Shown: positions 45,869 to 58,500, numbered from the stretch's first letter. The stretch is 64,000 nt of DNA from Planoprotostelium fungivorum (GCA_003024175.1 MDYQ01000126.1:17583-81582); one strand, 5' to 3'. Numbers and translations are program-made. The notes: generated from the letters alone by a model not told the origin.

Positions 45869-48800
45869 TCAGTGCTGGATTATTCGGTTGGATCTGTGCA
45901 TCTCGTCAGCTCTACCTCCCAAGTTGATTCTCACCTTCACGGGTGTAAAACTAGCTTTATCTGCCCTTGGTGCTCCGTTTAATGTCTCGACGACCTGAAT
46001 GATCATCAGCACGATGAAAGAGCTTGCAGATTCAAATCACCTCGTTCTGTCTCTCTTTGATGGATTTGGGTGACGAGTTCAGAGGATTCAACTTTGCATT
46101 CGTCTTAGAGGGTGATTGGCTGGATGCTTCTTTCGATGAGCTTGTGCCGATGGGAGCTAATTTCCTCTCGTTGGGGTTGTGGCCTCTCTCCTTGACAAAC
46201 TTTTGGAACCGTTCCAGTTCGTTTCGTAAGAACAAGATCTGCTGTTCCATCTTGGACACTTTTGTCGAATAAGTGGCCCCTTCTTTCTCCTTGGCGTTGC
46301 GTAACGATTCCATCTTACTCGTGAGGTCCTGTCATCGTCAGGATGAAGAACAGAGGGGAGAAGTGCACCGTGATCATCTGCTGTTTCTCTGCAATGTCTT
46401 GATTACGTTTGACCAGCTCTTGCTTGTAGTTGCTGCTGATGCCTCCTTCCTTCTGCGACCTCTGGTCTTTCATCTGCCTCATCAGCCGTTCGTAATCTCT
46501 CTTCAGGGTGTTTAATTCATCTTCTCTCTGTAGCAACATCGTCTCTTTCTCTCTTCCTTGCTTCGTGAGCACCGCAATTTTATCCTGTTTGTTCGTAAAC
46601 TTTTCGAATATCTAAACGGGTCTCTCACCTTCATGACAGAATATTCAACTCCCACGCCACCTTGGACGATGGCCTCCGGCACCGCTCTCTGTTTCGACTC
46701 CAAGTCTTTGTTCTTCTCCTTCAGCTCCTGGATCCTCTTATCCCTCTTTCGAATATCCGCCTGAAGTCTCTTGATTTCTTCTTCTTCTCTCTTCTCATCG
46801 CCCTCTACCACGGTACCCTCATCATCGTCGGATTTCTTCTTGTTTTCTCTCTCCTTCTTTGCTTCTTCTCTCTCCTTCTTCTTCTCTTCTTCTTTCTTCT
46901 TCATCTCTTCGAGATCCTTCTGTCTTGCTTCTCTTGCCTGTCTCGTGGCTTCTTCATCTCTCACTCTATGCTCTTCTTCCGTTCGTCGCTTGTTTTCGAC
47001 TTCTTGCTTACGTCTGGCATCTTCTTCTTCTACTTTTCTTCTTGTCTCTTCTATCTTCCTGGCCTTCTCTTGCTCTATCTTCTTCTCTTCCTCCTTTCTA
47101 GCTTCTTCTGCGAGCCTGGCTCTCTCTTTCTCTGCCGCTACCTCCTTGGCCTATACGGTTGAATATACAGATATACAATGACAAAAGTAGATCACCTTGG
47201 CTTCTTTTCGTTCGGTTTCAGCCTTGAGTTTGGCCTCTTTCGCTTTCTCAGCTTCTTTTGCCTTCTTCTCTCTCTCTTCTTTCACTCTCTGCTCTTCTTG
47301 AGCCTTCCTATCAGCCTCGGCCTTCGATTTGGCTTCTTTTTCAGCTTTGGCCTTCTCAGCTGCTTCCTTCTGCTTCTCGGCTTCGATCTTAGCTTTAGCC
47401 TCCTTCTCCATCTTCAGCTTATCCGCAGCCTCCTTCTGCATCTCGACAGCCTGTAACGATCAGATACTTCCACTTCCACAAACTCACGTGTTTCGCTGTT
47501 GCTTTCGGTTCCTCGATGCTTGTTCTCACGTTAGACTTCTTCTCAGCCTGTGGCTCCTTAGCCTTCTTCTCAGCTTGTGGTGCGTCCTTGGTCTCTTTCT
47601 TTGAGATGGGCTTGGATGGTGGCTTTAAGCTTCCCTTGACTGCAGGTGGTGCAGCCTTCACGGAGGCTTTCACTTTGGGAGCGGCAGCCTTCTTCGCCTT
47701 GGCAGGCTTCTACCTCACGTCACGACATCATCTCTCCATCATCATTTCACCTTTGTTGGTGAAGCATCTCCTTTCTTCTCAGTCTGTTCTTCGTCGGAAG
47801 AGTGTCCTTCATCATGACTTTGATTCTCCTCCTCTGAACTGTTTCCGTTGTCTATGATTGTCTCTCCCCCAATGTGGTGATGACCAATGTCCGCGCTACG
47901 CAGATTGGGGGCAGGCTGTGACTCATGTTCTTCTTCAGATGATGTGCCGTGGTCCATACGAGTGACCTCCTCCTCTGAGCTGTTTCCGTCGATGGATGGA
48001 TAAGAATTGGCGTGTTGTTCTGTTGCGATCAGTCGTGTCGATGGGATGATGGGATGATGGATGGACCTCACCCCTGCGAGATGAGAAGGGTGCAAAATCA
48101 TTGGCACTCTTCCTCGTGGTGGAAACTCCATCTCGTCTCACGGGTGAATCTAAGGCCTCGTCATCTTCGGTCAAGGCTTCTTCGGTGACCGTCTCCACTC
48201 CCTCCGTTTGTTCCCCGACGTGACTTAGACTGTGATCTGATGATCGTTAGTTTCGCTGTCCTTGCGGATCCTCTGAGCTCACTCTGATGTCTGGTGTGAA
48301 AACCTCTGAAATGGGCTTGGATTGTTGTGGCGGCTTCATTTCTTCTTGCAGTGGAGGGTCCATCTTTCGTGATTGCAGCTGCATCTTCCACTCTTTCCTC
48401 GTGAAACTTTTCCTCCGATTGGCTTTCGGTGGGGCCAACTCTCTCGTCCTCGATGATCTCCACCTCTTGGGTGTCATCGTGTTCTTCTGTTTTAGACGGG
48501 CGAGCGGCGTTGGACTTCTGAGACCTCGATGTGGCGGGCATCTGTATCTCTTCCGTCTCTTCATCTTGTGAAATCTCCACCTTTTGAAGAATGAGTGAGT
48601 CGTCCATCCTCTCGTGTCACCTCTTCGATGGCATTCTCTTCCACTCTGTGAGAGAGCTGTATCTGCGGCTCTTCGTGGTCGATTTCTGACACTTCTACGG
48701 TAGCGTCCTCCACATCATTGACCTCTTGAACATCATCCACTTCTGTGACATCATTGACCTCCTCTACATCGTTGACAACGTCACTCTGTGCCAGTCCCCC

Positions 48801-49058
48801 TGCTTTCTCCGAGCGTTGAGAGCGGCTTGTTTGTATTTGTTGGGCGTCATCACTGGAGGCATCTTCGAGAGACTCTATCTCTTCCAGCTCTTCCGCCTGT
48901 GATGCACCGAGTGTCACTGTTGTATCCTGTGTCCCTCCCGATGCCTCTCCGCCGACTTCAGCTGTCTCAATATCCTCTTCTGCCTCTGTCTGGGGGGTAC
49001 GGTACGACAGAGGGATCTCCTCTTCTTCTAGTTCCTCTACAAACTCTTCCACCTCCAT
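45869..49058 (-). CDS. Large charged coiled-coil protein with an IQ motif
   Basis: About nine exons from the ATG at 49058 (MEVEEFVEELEEEEIP) to the TGA at 45869. The N-terminal third is acidic, with a valine/aspartate repeat (VNDVEEVNDVTEVDDVQEV). An IQ motif, AATTIQAHFRGFHTRHQ, follows; IQ motifs bind calmodulin. Then come Ser/Glu-rich segments with a repeated NSSEEE motif (GNSSEEE), a Lys/Ala/Glu helical region (EKAKAEKEAKSKAEADRK) and a long coiled coil (EEIKRLQADIRKRDKRIQEL, KMEQQILFLRNELERFQKF). The composition suggests a cytoskeletal or centrosomal scaffold, but I recognise no named family. The last exon (VVETLNGAPRADKASFTP) joins in phase. Exact junctions in the Lys/Glu-rich part are hard to fix. 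Confidence 0.6.
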
Positions 49059-49212
49059 GATGACGGCTGCTGTCTTGCCCTTTATCGACTTGAATCTAAC
49101 GACCTCAGTCTAATTTTGGATTTCCCATTGTGATACGCTGCTCAGCTTAGGTTGCTTAGTTGCTACACAACAAATATCTTTCCAAGAACGGGTTAGGAGA
49201 AACGAGCTTGAT

Positions 49213-50275
49213 TTAGACAAAGTCTATTCCAGTGTCGGTGATGGTAAAGTGCCAGGGAGGTAGAGTTGGATCAGATAGACTTCGTAGACCGAATCGTGCA
49301 TTCTCTCTGTCTCGATAGACATGTAGCTGTGATTGGATGACCTCTTTCAACCATTGAAATGGCATGATGTCTTTTCCTCCTGCAACATCCGTCAACCTCT
49401 CTAGTCTAATCCTCCATCTCGTTCATCACCTTGGCCCATCTGATTTCGAAACAAGATGGGTTTCGTCGTGAAGAGGATTAGATTCTCATTCTGCACAAGA
49501 GAGTGCACTTGTTGAGAGATACGATTCTGTCTTTTTCTTCCTGCGTCTCTGTCGTAGCGGTCTTCGTAATGGAATGCCGCCACATTGTCTATCATCAGCA
49601 CCCTCGGTCGAACGGACCCATTCGGCTCTTTCAGTAGTAGCTCTATGCTCTTGAGTGTAGCCAAAAGGTTCATGCTGGAGTGACAGGCGGCGATGTGCAG
49701 GCGCTCGAGTGATTGCTTCAAGATGGCGTCCAATTGCTTCTCGGTGAGTGGTGCGAGTTCCTCTGATTCGATTCGTGCATTGATTTTACATTCCATGACG
49801 TCCAACAGACGATCGTAGAATGGTCGGCTGTCGTTGTCTATGAAGAAGACGTGTTCATCTTGACCTCCGTGCGAAGTTGGAAGAAGAAGCGTTGTGAGGA
49901 GTTCGATGAGACATGCAGTCTTCCCACTGGCGTGCTCCCCGACAAATTCATAGGTAGAGCCTGCATCGTTCAGCATCATTATTGACGGCGTTTGAGGTGA
50001 ATTATACCTGACCGGATCACAGGAGCGCTGTCTGCGTAGAGATTGTCATTTGATTGACTGCTACTCAAGACGATGGGAGGTACCAGTGCAGGGAATGATG
50101 GAAATGTGAGAGGCTTCAGACTCAAACGCTGAAATAAAGATATGGCCGTCTCATCATATGAAGAAGATGGTACGTAGGTGTTCGATGGTTTGTCTGTGGC
50201 GCTCATTCTACGTTGGGTGCTGATGTGCGATGATGTGTGACACAAAAGACAACATTCCAGGAAATCTCGTTTCAT
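49213..50275 (-). CDS. XRCC2: XRCC2-like RecA/RAD51 paralogue
   Basis: Exons 50008-50275, 49430-49960 and 49213-49379 give 321 aa from the first ATG, or 298 aa from MSATDKPSN at 50206. The Walker A region reads FVGEHASGKTACLIELL (GxxxxGKT). Next comes LLPTSHGG with HVFFIDNDSRPF, as in XRCC2 (ILP, GG, VLFIDTD), then LHIAACHSSMNLLATLKSIE and the Walker B-like strand PRVLMIDNVAAFHYEDR, which resembles XRCC2 LDSLSAFYWIDR. LILFTTKPIL and a C-terminal HFTITDTGIDFV also match. XRCC2 works in the BCDX2 RAD51-paralogue complex in homologous recombination. The position of all motifs fits XRCC2 better than RAD51C or RAD51D. Confidence 0.85.
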
Positions 50276-50332
50276 CGAAGTGAAACGTAATTTTTCCGGG
50301 ACTTCCGAAGCACTGAAGCATTCTCAATCATC

Positions 50333-52741
50333 ATGCTGTCGAGAGCTTCTCTCTTCAGAAGAACACCCCAGTCTATCACCTTCCGTAGAAATTATTTTCA
50401 AGCCAAGTTCCCCCGAGACGAGAGGTTCTCAAAGGTAATATGAATCACTAGCATCAGTTCTGACAATTACAGCTGACAGGAGACGATGTAAACTTCTTCA
50501 AGGGCGTCTTAGGCCCATCTGGAGTCATAACTGCAGAAGAAGATGCAGATGGTGTCGCCTCATACAACACCGACTGGATGAAAAAGTACAAGGGCAACGT
50601 CAGTGACATCCATCACCGTGCCCATCTCATGCATCGCAGGGTTCGCTCGTACTGCGGCCAAAGACCACTGAACAAGTGTCCGAGATTCTCAAATACGCCA
50701 ACGAAAGGAAATTGGCCATCGTCCCTCAAGGAGGCAACACCGGATTGGTCGGAGGAAGTGTGCCCGTCTTCGATGAAGTCGTCTTATCTACGGCTCTCAT
50801 GAGTCACATCGAAGAGTTCGATGACGTATCAGGTGATCATTCGATCGTTGATGATCACATGATCACGTCCATCAAAGAGGTATCGTTCATCATCATCTCA
50901 CACGCATCAGGCGTCGTGACGTGTCAAGCCGGTGTCGTTTTGGGAAATCTCGAGAGTTTTCTCCATCCGAAGGGTTACACGGTGCCATTGGATTTGGGAG
51001 CGAAGGGCAGGTGAGCGAGCCGATTCGTCAGAGCATTCACACGTATATCAGTTGTCACATCGGAGGTAACGTGGCTACCAACGCGGGAGGGTTGAGATTG
51101 TTGAGATATGGATCTCTCCATGGAAACGTATTGGGCGTGGAGGCCGTGAGTGTATTTTCATCTCGCATGACATAATGATATGGACACACGATCACGATGA
51201 TGTGATCGTAAACGTGTGATCATGTGATGATGAACATGTGATCTTCCGATGGAGTCGCTGATCTGCGGCAGGTGTTGGCTGATGGTACCATCATCGATTG
51301 TGCCAGTACATTGAGAAAGGACAACACAGGCTACGACATCAAGCAGCTATTTATAGGATCAGAAGGCACTCTAGGTATCATCACCAAAGTTGTCCTCCTC
51401 ACCCCTCCCAAGCCTCAAGTGTGTCGACGACGACTTTTCTCAGAAGTTTCTGACCCCACGCAGGCCGTCAACGTGGCTTTTTTCGGCTTGAGGACTTTCG
51501 AAGATGTGAAGAAATTGTTCACCCGAACGAAACAAGAATTGGGCGAGATTCTCAGTGGTGGGCCGATGATGCATCCTCTCAATCTTTATATCCTCTCATC
51601 TCATTGTTTCTATGCGTTCATCGTCCCCCTCTCTGACATATCTCACCTTTTCGTTTCATTCTTATTTCATTACGAATATGTGCAATCTACGAGATTGATA
51701 GCCAGCGAGATTGTTAGTAGAACATTTCTCACCTTTTATATAATAACATACACATCATATGTTGAATATCGTTTACAATAAACAACATTCACCCACAAAT
51801 GTACAGCTTTCGAGTTTGTAGATAGAGGATCTATTGAACTCGTCGTCAAGCACAGCAAGACCGGAGCACGCGACCCCTTTGGAGACGCTTACCCCTTCTA
51901 TGTTTTGATCGAGACGTCAGGCAGCAGCAAAGAACACGACGAGGAGGTGAACACGTGAGAAGGTTTAGACACTGAAGAGAACAGAAACTCAACACCTTCT
52001 TGGAAAAACTGTTGGGAGAAGAAGATTCACTCATTTGTGATGGCACAGTCGCTCAACAGACGTCACAGGTGAAGAAGATGATGATGATGGTGATGTGTGA
52101 GTGATGTGGGATAGATCCAATCTCTGTGGTCGCTGAGGGAGAGTGTGCCGGAGTCCCTGCAGAGAGAGGGGGCCGTATACAAATACGATATATCCATACC
52201 TCTGAACAAGTTTTATGAGATCGTAGAGATCATGAGGTGTGTGTTACATCACAGTGTCTTCTATAATGTCATCACATCATCCAATCTGATGTCGAATCAT
52301 CAACATCACCGGATGACTTTAAGAACAGAGAACGTATCGGTGACAAAGGAAACGTCGTGGGCTACGGTCACATCGGAGACAGCAACCTCCATCTCAACAT
52401 CTCATCTCCAAAATTCGACCCCGAAGTGTATTCTCTCATCGAGCCTTACGTCTACGAATACACGTCCAAGCAGAGGGGAAGTGTCTCCGCCGAGCACGGC
52501 ATCGGCGTGATGAAACCACACGTTCTACACTGCAGCAAGTCACATGCCGCCATCCAACTGATGAAGAACGTAAAGAAGGCCATGGATCCGAATGGCATAT
52601 TGAATCCATACAAGGTGAGACCTCTCTCCATCATCGAACATCACATCATGTGATGTGTGCCGATGATGAATAAAATATAAAACGGAGCGAGTGACATCTA
52701 TATAGGTGCTTCCTACACACGAAGAGGAGAAGATAAATTAG
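50333..52741 (+). CDS. D2HGDH: D-2-hydroxyglutarate dehydrogenase (FAD-linked, mitochondrial)
   Basis: It starts [20 protein letters not shown] at 50333, an Arg/Ser-rich mitochondrial presequence without acidic residues. The FAD (PCMH) domain reads [19 protein letters not shown], then [31 protein letters not shown] and [15 protein letters not shown]. The C-terminal oxidase part reads [28 protein letters not shown] (metal/substrate histidines) and [11 protein letters not shown]. It oxidises D-2-hydroxyglutarate to 2-oxoglutarate, passing electrons to ETF. D-lactate dehydrogenase is a relative, but the motif wording fits D2HGDH. One intron (about 51557-51806) is about 250 nt, the longest here. 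The last exon, [11 protein letters not shown], ends at 52741 inside an 18-nt tandem repeat. Confidence 0.9.
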
Positions 52742-52776
52742 AAGGAGAAGATAAATTAGAAGGAGAAGATCAATTG
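52723..52776 (+). repeat. 18-nt tandem repeat across the D2HGDH stop codon
   Basis: gaaggagaagataaatta is repeated about three times (52723, 52741, 52759; the first and third slightly changed). Each unit followed by g recreates the AAT TAG stop context, so the stop is duplicated in frame. Confidence 0.85.
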
Positions 52777-52802
52777 GAGAAGAGAAGACAGATTAGAAGA
52801 GT

Positions 52803-55228
52803 TTATAGATAGTTCATGGTCTTCCATATCGTGTCGTAGTGCTTCGCGATGAGGTTGCCTGCCGTCTTCTTTCTCGCATGAGTCTCTTCGATGATGTTGC
52901 TGTCCTTCTTGTAGACCCAGATGGGTCTGGGAAGCTTCATGTTCGCACCGGTGAAGGACATGACACCTACAATTCTACATCAGCTGATGATCGTGATGTA
53001 ATGATGTCGGTGATGATGATGTGGGTGTTGATAGTCTTACCTTCATAAGCGGCGTCTCTGAACTTGTACTGGATATACAGATTCATCAATTCGGTGTAAA
53101 ACAGTCCACTGCGATTTCCGCTGACAGTATCTCCAATGTTGATGGCCATGATACCTTCCATCCACGTCATCACATCATCATCACCATCCTGATCATCATG
53201 ATCATCATCTCACCTCCTTCCTCTAACATGCTCCATGCCTTCTCTATAGAGGGAAACAAGAAGCCAAACAACCACTTCTCCAATGTGGGATAGCTCTCTA
53301 TCGATTGTCCTTCCTTCTCTTCTCCTCCGTATTTCTCGTAGTCAAAGTAGGGTGGTCCGGTGAAGACGAGATTGAACGTCCTTCTGTCTTCAGGAAGTTG
53401 AACCGTCTCGAAGGGAGAACACAACATGGTGAATCTATCATCGATTCAGTCTCACTGATCGTGATCATCATGGAGGTGAGGTGATGATCATCATCTGATC
53501 GTGATGATGATGATGATGATCATCATCATCATCACTATCAGATGATGATGTCAGAGTTCGTCTGATCACTCACTTGTTCTGGTCTATGGCAAATTTTTCG
53601 ATCATCTCGTTGTAACCCTTCTGCAACATCGGGTTCGGATCGACTCCCACGTAATACTGAAAGTTCTCTCCGTCCTCGGACATCTCCGTCTACAACGAGT
53701 CACTCCCGACCCTCCCCCGTACACTCACCAGGGCGGCGTTCTCGGCGGCCAGAGCACCCAGTAGACGATCGCCCCAGCCAGAACAGAAGTCGAGCACGCG
53801 TTTTCCCTTGAAGAATTTGATGATACCTGCGGCAACGTTGGACTTGAATGCAGAAGGCTCGGTAGGTACGCTCGTGGCGAGGCCCTCGCGGAGTTCGTAG
53901 GTGTTGATGGCACCGCTGCCGCCGAGAGAAGTCCAAGATTGCTTGAGAGCTGAAGAAGATGAGTTCTCATTACCATCAGGCACGATCATCATCACGATGA
54001 CGATGATCTTGATGATGATCATCATCGTTTGAGCACGAGCACGATGAAGAGGCGTGACTCACATGCCAATTGGATCATCTTCTTCTCTTGTCCCTCTTCC
54101 TGCGTCTCTTCCTTCTCTTCCTTCTTCTCCTCTGTTTTCCTCTGCAGCATGACTCTGCCTCATTCATCTTCCATCCCAACCCATTTCTCACCGATTGAAG
54201 AGGAATTTGTTCAACCACTGCTTCAATAGCTTTGGCTTCTTCCAATATTCCATGGCACAGACGGTGTTGTAGCCCGCCACAGATGCCACCCTCGCTTCTT
54301 CTTGGAAAATGTCGCTGAGAACGTTCATGTCTAAGTAGTCCGTCGTTTTGGCGGGAATGAGCGTGAAATTTTCGCGAAAAGTGAAGGGTCTGAGGTGTTC
54401 CGTGAGCTCGCGCAAGTTGGGAATTTCATAGGATTCTTGTGGGTGGACGAGCTCGAGATTGTACTGAGTCAGATTGCTGTGGGATTTAGGGTTTAGAGGA
54501 CGTGAGATTTCACCTGAATTTCTCGGCGGGGTCACCGACAAAGTGTCGTTTGAAGGGGAAGGGAAGATTTCTAGAGCAGATGAAGTGAGCGAGACCAGAG
54601 GCCAGGGGCTATTTTTAGATTAATATTGGAGAAGAGAGAACACATGAGATGGATAGAGGACGATGGATGTCGAAAAGATAGAACGGACGTCTTCACCTTG
54701 GCGGTGTATTCTGCCAAGAGCTTGGAAGTCTCGTCTGCGGGTACGTTCAATTGTCCATCATTGACAAATGCATCGAGTCTCTTCGCTATGATCTCGTCCC
54801 TCTCTGGATCTTCTTCAGGATCATTCTGAGAACCCTCTGAGTGTCTTCTCTTCTTGGGTTCGGACAGAGGTCTGTCGATACGAACCACTGGGTCGTCGTC
54901 ATCGTCATCTCTGGATCTTCCTCTCTTTCGACCTGTGAGAGTGTCAAAAAAGTCGATTCAAACAAAGATGAAGTACCGTGACTCGGTGATTCTCCATAAT
55001 TCCTCGACCTCCCTTCGTTTTTCAGTCAATCTCGTAGAATGAGACCTTACCATGAGGGGTAGATACACCTCCAGACCTTCTCCTGTTGCCACCATTGGAG
55101 CGCTCCGGTTTACTGCCGAGCGGACGATTGAGCGGGTCATCTTCAGGTATCTCTCTTCTAATGTGAGACAGAGATATCTTCGTTCTAGATTGGGAGGCCT
55201 CTCCCGTCGAGCTCACTTCTTCGCTCAT
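52803..55228 (-). CDS. Nuclear amino-methyltransferase-like protein (TGPPY motif)
   Basis: It starts MSEEVSSTGEASQSR at 55228. The basic, disordered N-terminus carries nuclear localisation-like GRKRGRSRDDDDDD and EPKKRRHSEG. A helical domain (PLASGLAHFICSRNLPFPF, EEARVASVAGYNTVCAMEYW) is next, then a charged linker EEKKEEKEETQEEG. The class I methyltransferase core follows: motif I RVLDFCSGWGDRLLGALAA; acidic residue YYVGVDPNPMLQKGY; motif IV FNLVFTGPPYFDYEKYG; and EKAWSMLEEGGIMAINIGD. A (D/N/S/T)xPPY at motif IV is the mark of enzymes that methylate exocyclic amino groups (N6-adenine, N4-cytosine, or RNA/protein amide N). I infer a DNA or RNA amino-methyltransferase; the substrate is unknown. 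One intron ends TGACTCGTTGTAG (53688-53703). Confidence 0.72.
53445..53550. repeat. ATC/GAT microsatellite in a methyltransferase intron
   Basis: Runs of gatgatgatgat and catcatcatcat next to each other give a strong imperfect inverted repeat within one intron. Confidence 0.85.
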
Positions 55229-55564
55229 GTCTTTCAACCTGATGTGCCCAACGGATTTTGACACATCACACTACAACGGGCGCCACATTTTATAAAAGAA
55301 TGAATCATGCAGAGGGACATATTGAGGCCTCTAAGCTGTGTGGCCTATCCATTCAGGCAGCCACTGGAGTCAGTGACTGTCGAACGCCGTTTGTTTCATC
55401 AAGCGCACGTTGAATTTGAAACAAACAGAAACAGAAACTCGACGAGTATAAAGACTCTGCAGGGTGACGGGATGCTTTGTACAAGTGGCTTCGGAATTTT
55501 ATCTTCGTGTTGTTATAGGAACTGAAATTGATTTGGAAGTCAATTCTCCTCCCCTCCAGTGATC
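55229..55564. promoter_or_regulatory. Divergent promoter region, methyltransferase and histidine kinase
   Basis: Start codons at 55228 (leftward) and 55565 (rightward) flank it. No ORF with domain wording was seen. Confidence 0.4.
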
Positions 55565-58500
55565 ATGGTAGGAAGAGCTGCAATGAAGAGGAGGAGGGAA
55601 GAAAGAGGAACAGGTATTGAGCTGGAACAACTCCAGCAATGTCTTGACTCCATAAACATTGTCGGCATCATTATCACACAACAGAGAGGAGAAGAGCTGG
55701 AAATCGTCTACTTGAATGAATCAGCTGCATCTTATGTGTCTGGCACTCAAGATCGGTAAGCGATTCAATTCACATCTGTACGGCTGCTGATTGCCAAACA
55801 ACAGACCCATCATAGAATCACATTTAGCCAAAACGCTCGCTGACTCCATCCAACTGTGCCACACATCGATGTCTTCCACATCATGTATCTTTCGATCAGA
55901 GACAGAGAGGGGTTCTTATTTGGTTGATGTTCACAGCGACGTATCCCCCAACGAACTCGTCACGACCACTCTTGTCGGCCACTTCTATGATTCTCCATTA
56001 TTCAAAGAACGCCTTCTACCTGTGTGGGAACAGCAGATGCTGATGGACGTCGTAGAGTCTTACGAGATGTCACTGTGTTTGATGGACCTAGATGAAGACA
56101 AGCAGGATGTACAGATCAGATACGGTAGCCCTGCATGGACAAAAACATTCTTTCCCGGTGAGAAATTCAAAGAGAGGCATCTGCATCAGAATGACGTTAC
56201 ATCATAGAACATGATGAAGTGACGGGAAAATGGGCTCGTGCCGAACTGAACATGTCGGGGGGACTCTTCAACTCTTGGATTGTCGCCTACATCGAGAACA
56301 AGATGAAGGAAGGCGTGGTCGTCATCGAGAAACCGATCGACATCGCCAATGGAGGTGAGACATCGATCGCATCGCATGACGCACCGTCTACAAGTTACAT
56401 CATCTGCATGCCGCATCATCTGCATGCAACATCGTCATCGTCACGCCACGTCAATATTCACCGTGCATCAGAAGTCATCTGGACCAAATCGAAGATCAAG
56501 AACATCGGCTCTAAAACTAACGACCAAGTCTTTGGAAAGATGGACAGCGACAAGAAAGTCCACAGGATGTTGTGCGTCGCAACCGTCACAACACAAAAGA
56601 AGAAAGCAGAGAGAATGGTCATGCTACAGAGTCAGCTGATGGACACGTCCGACTTTGTCATGATCGTAGGTGCGTAGATTTCGAGTGAAACTGTCAGATT
56701 GACACGCACAGTGGAGCCGTTACCTGACGGACACTTACGCTATCATTCTTTCAACAAGAGAGTGAGAGAAAATCACATTGCCATGGGAACACCGATATCG
56801 ACCGAAACGCCCACGACGAGTGAGTGAAATCTACGTGAAATTTCGTGATCGTGGGTAGAGGAACTTGGCTTGCGAGTCGATCAAGTCAAATTGTACACGG
56901 ATTTGATATCGAAGGCGAGAGCGGCGGGAAAATTGTACAGAGAGACACTCCACGACCACGTGTTGGACGTGAGCGAAATTTCCACGAGATTTCACTGAAA
57001 AGTCACAGCACTGGTACATCTCGAGTGCCTGTGAAATTTCGGAGAATATCTTCGCCATCGTCAATTTCAACGTGGCTGAAGTCATGGAAATTGCGAAAAA
57101 TCTTCAAGTCCAAATCCAAGCGAAAGAGGCCGCACTACGTGCACAAGAGCGTTTTCTAGCCGTAATGAGCCACGGTGAGTACGTACGTAGTACGTACGTA
57201 CTGACGGACGACAGAGGTGATGGAGCTGCCGTGGGAACGTAACGTCTGACGGTGACAGATACGCACTCCACTGGGAGGGATTATTGAAGCGTTGAATCAT
57301 TTCTCGGAGAGTCCGCTGTCGGATGCTGATCATGACATCGTCAATCTGGGTAAGGGTTGTTGTGAGCAGCTACTCAGTGTCATCAATGACATCTTAGATT
57401 ACTCCAAGGTGAGATAAAATGATGTTGCGATCGTGATCGGATCGCGATGATGTGATGTCGCGTGATCGTGATCGCGATGATGATGATGACATCAACAGGT
57501 GGAATCTGGACAATTATCATTAGAATACCAACCGGCCCTCCTGCAAGGAGCCATCGAAGAGAGTGTCGACATCATCACCATGCAGGCCAACAAGAAGTGC
57601 CTCCCCATCATCACAGACGCTCTCTTTCCCATCGGTACACAGATCTTGATGGATCGTGGCAGATTCAGACAGATCATCGTCAACCTTCTATCGAATGCCA
57701 TCAAGTTCACCGAGAGAGGAGAGATCGTCCTGCGTTGTAGATTGTCAGAAGACTCCTTGGAAGTTTCCGTGTCAGATACGGGTGAAAGAGATATCTATCT
57801 ATTATGTTATGTCATCCATCTACAATGATGTAATGTAGTGTAGGTATTGGGATAAGTGATGAATTCAAAAATCAAATCTTCAACCCCTTCGCTCAGGGTG
57901 ACTCCACCATCACCCGCCGTTTCGTGAGTTTCCCGCCAGAATTTTCTCTGAAACCTGCAGGGTGGCTCCGGCCTGGGCCTCTCCATCTGCAAGCGATTCT
58001 GCGAGAAAATGGGCGGGAATATCTCTTTTCAATCTGTACCGAACCAAGGCACTACCTTCACCTTCTACCTCCCCGCCCACGCCTGCCCTCCCGAAGAAGA
58101 ATCGAGACAACTGTCATCCATGGAGCAGCAGCTCCATGAATTCTGCACGACTCAGCCCCGCATCGTCAGCGTCATCGAATCGAACGACAGACAGAGAGAG
58201 GTCTTACGCACCACCATGGAGAATCTGGGCCTCACCGTGGAGACGTACAGGGACCCCGAGGCGGCGAAGAAATGTCGACATTGTTCCGTCATCGTACTCG
58301 ATTCCCAGCGCAGCGATCATCTGGAAAGCCTCTTGTCGACATTTCCGACGGCCACCGTATTCCTAAGTCAACATTTTACGCCGGGCATGGACGCGAGAGA
58401 GGGAGGTGTGGGGGAGCAGATCAGCCGACCGTTCAGGAGGAGACAGATCTTGAAGACGCTCCACCGCACCTTCTTTCGCAAGAACTCACTGTCTAAAACG

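Noticed and set aside
46662-47604. Plus-strand hydrophobic Leu/Ser/Phe-rich frames that look like many membrane helices
   Set aside because: They are the antisense of the Lys/Glu-rich coiled-coil exons (AAG/GAG read backwards as CTT/CTC); no splice logic on the plus strand.
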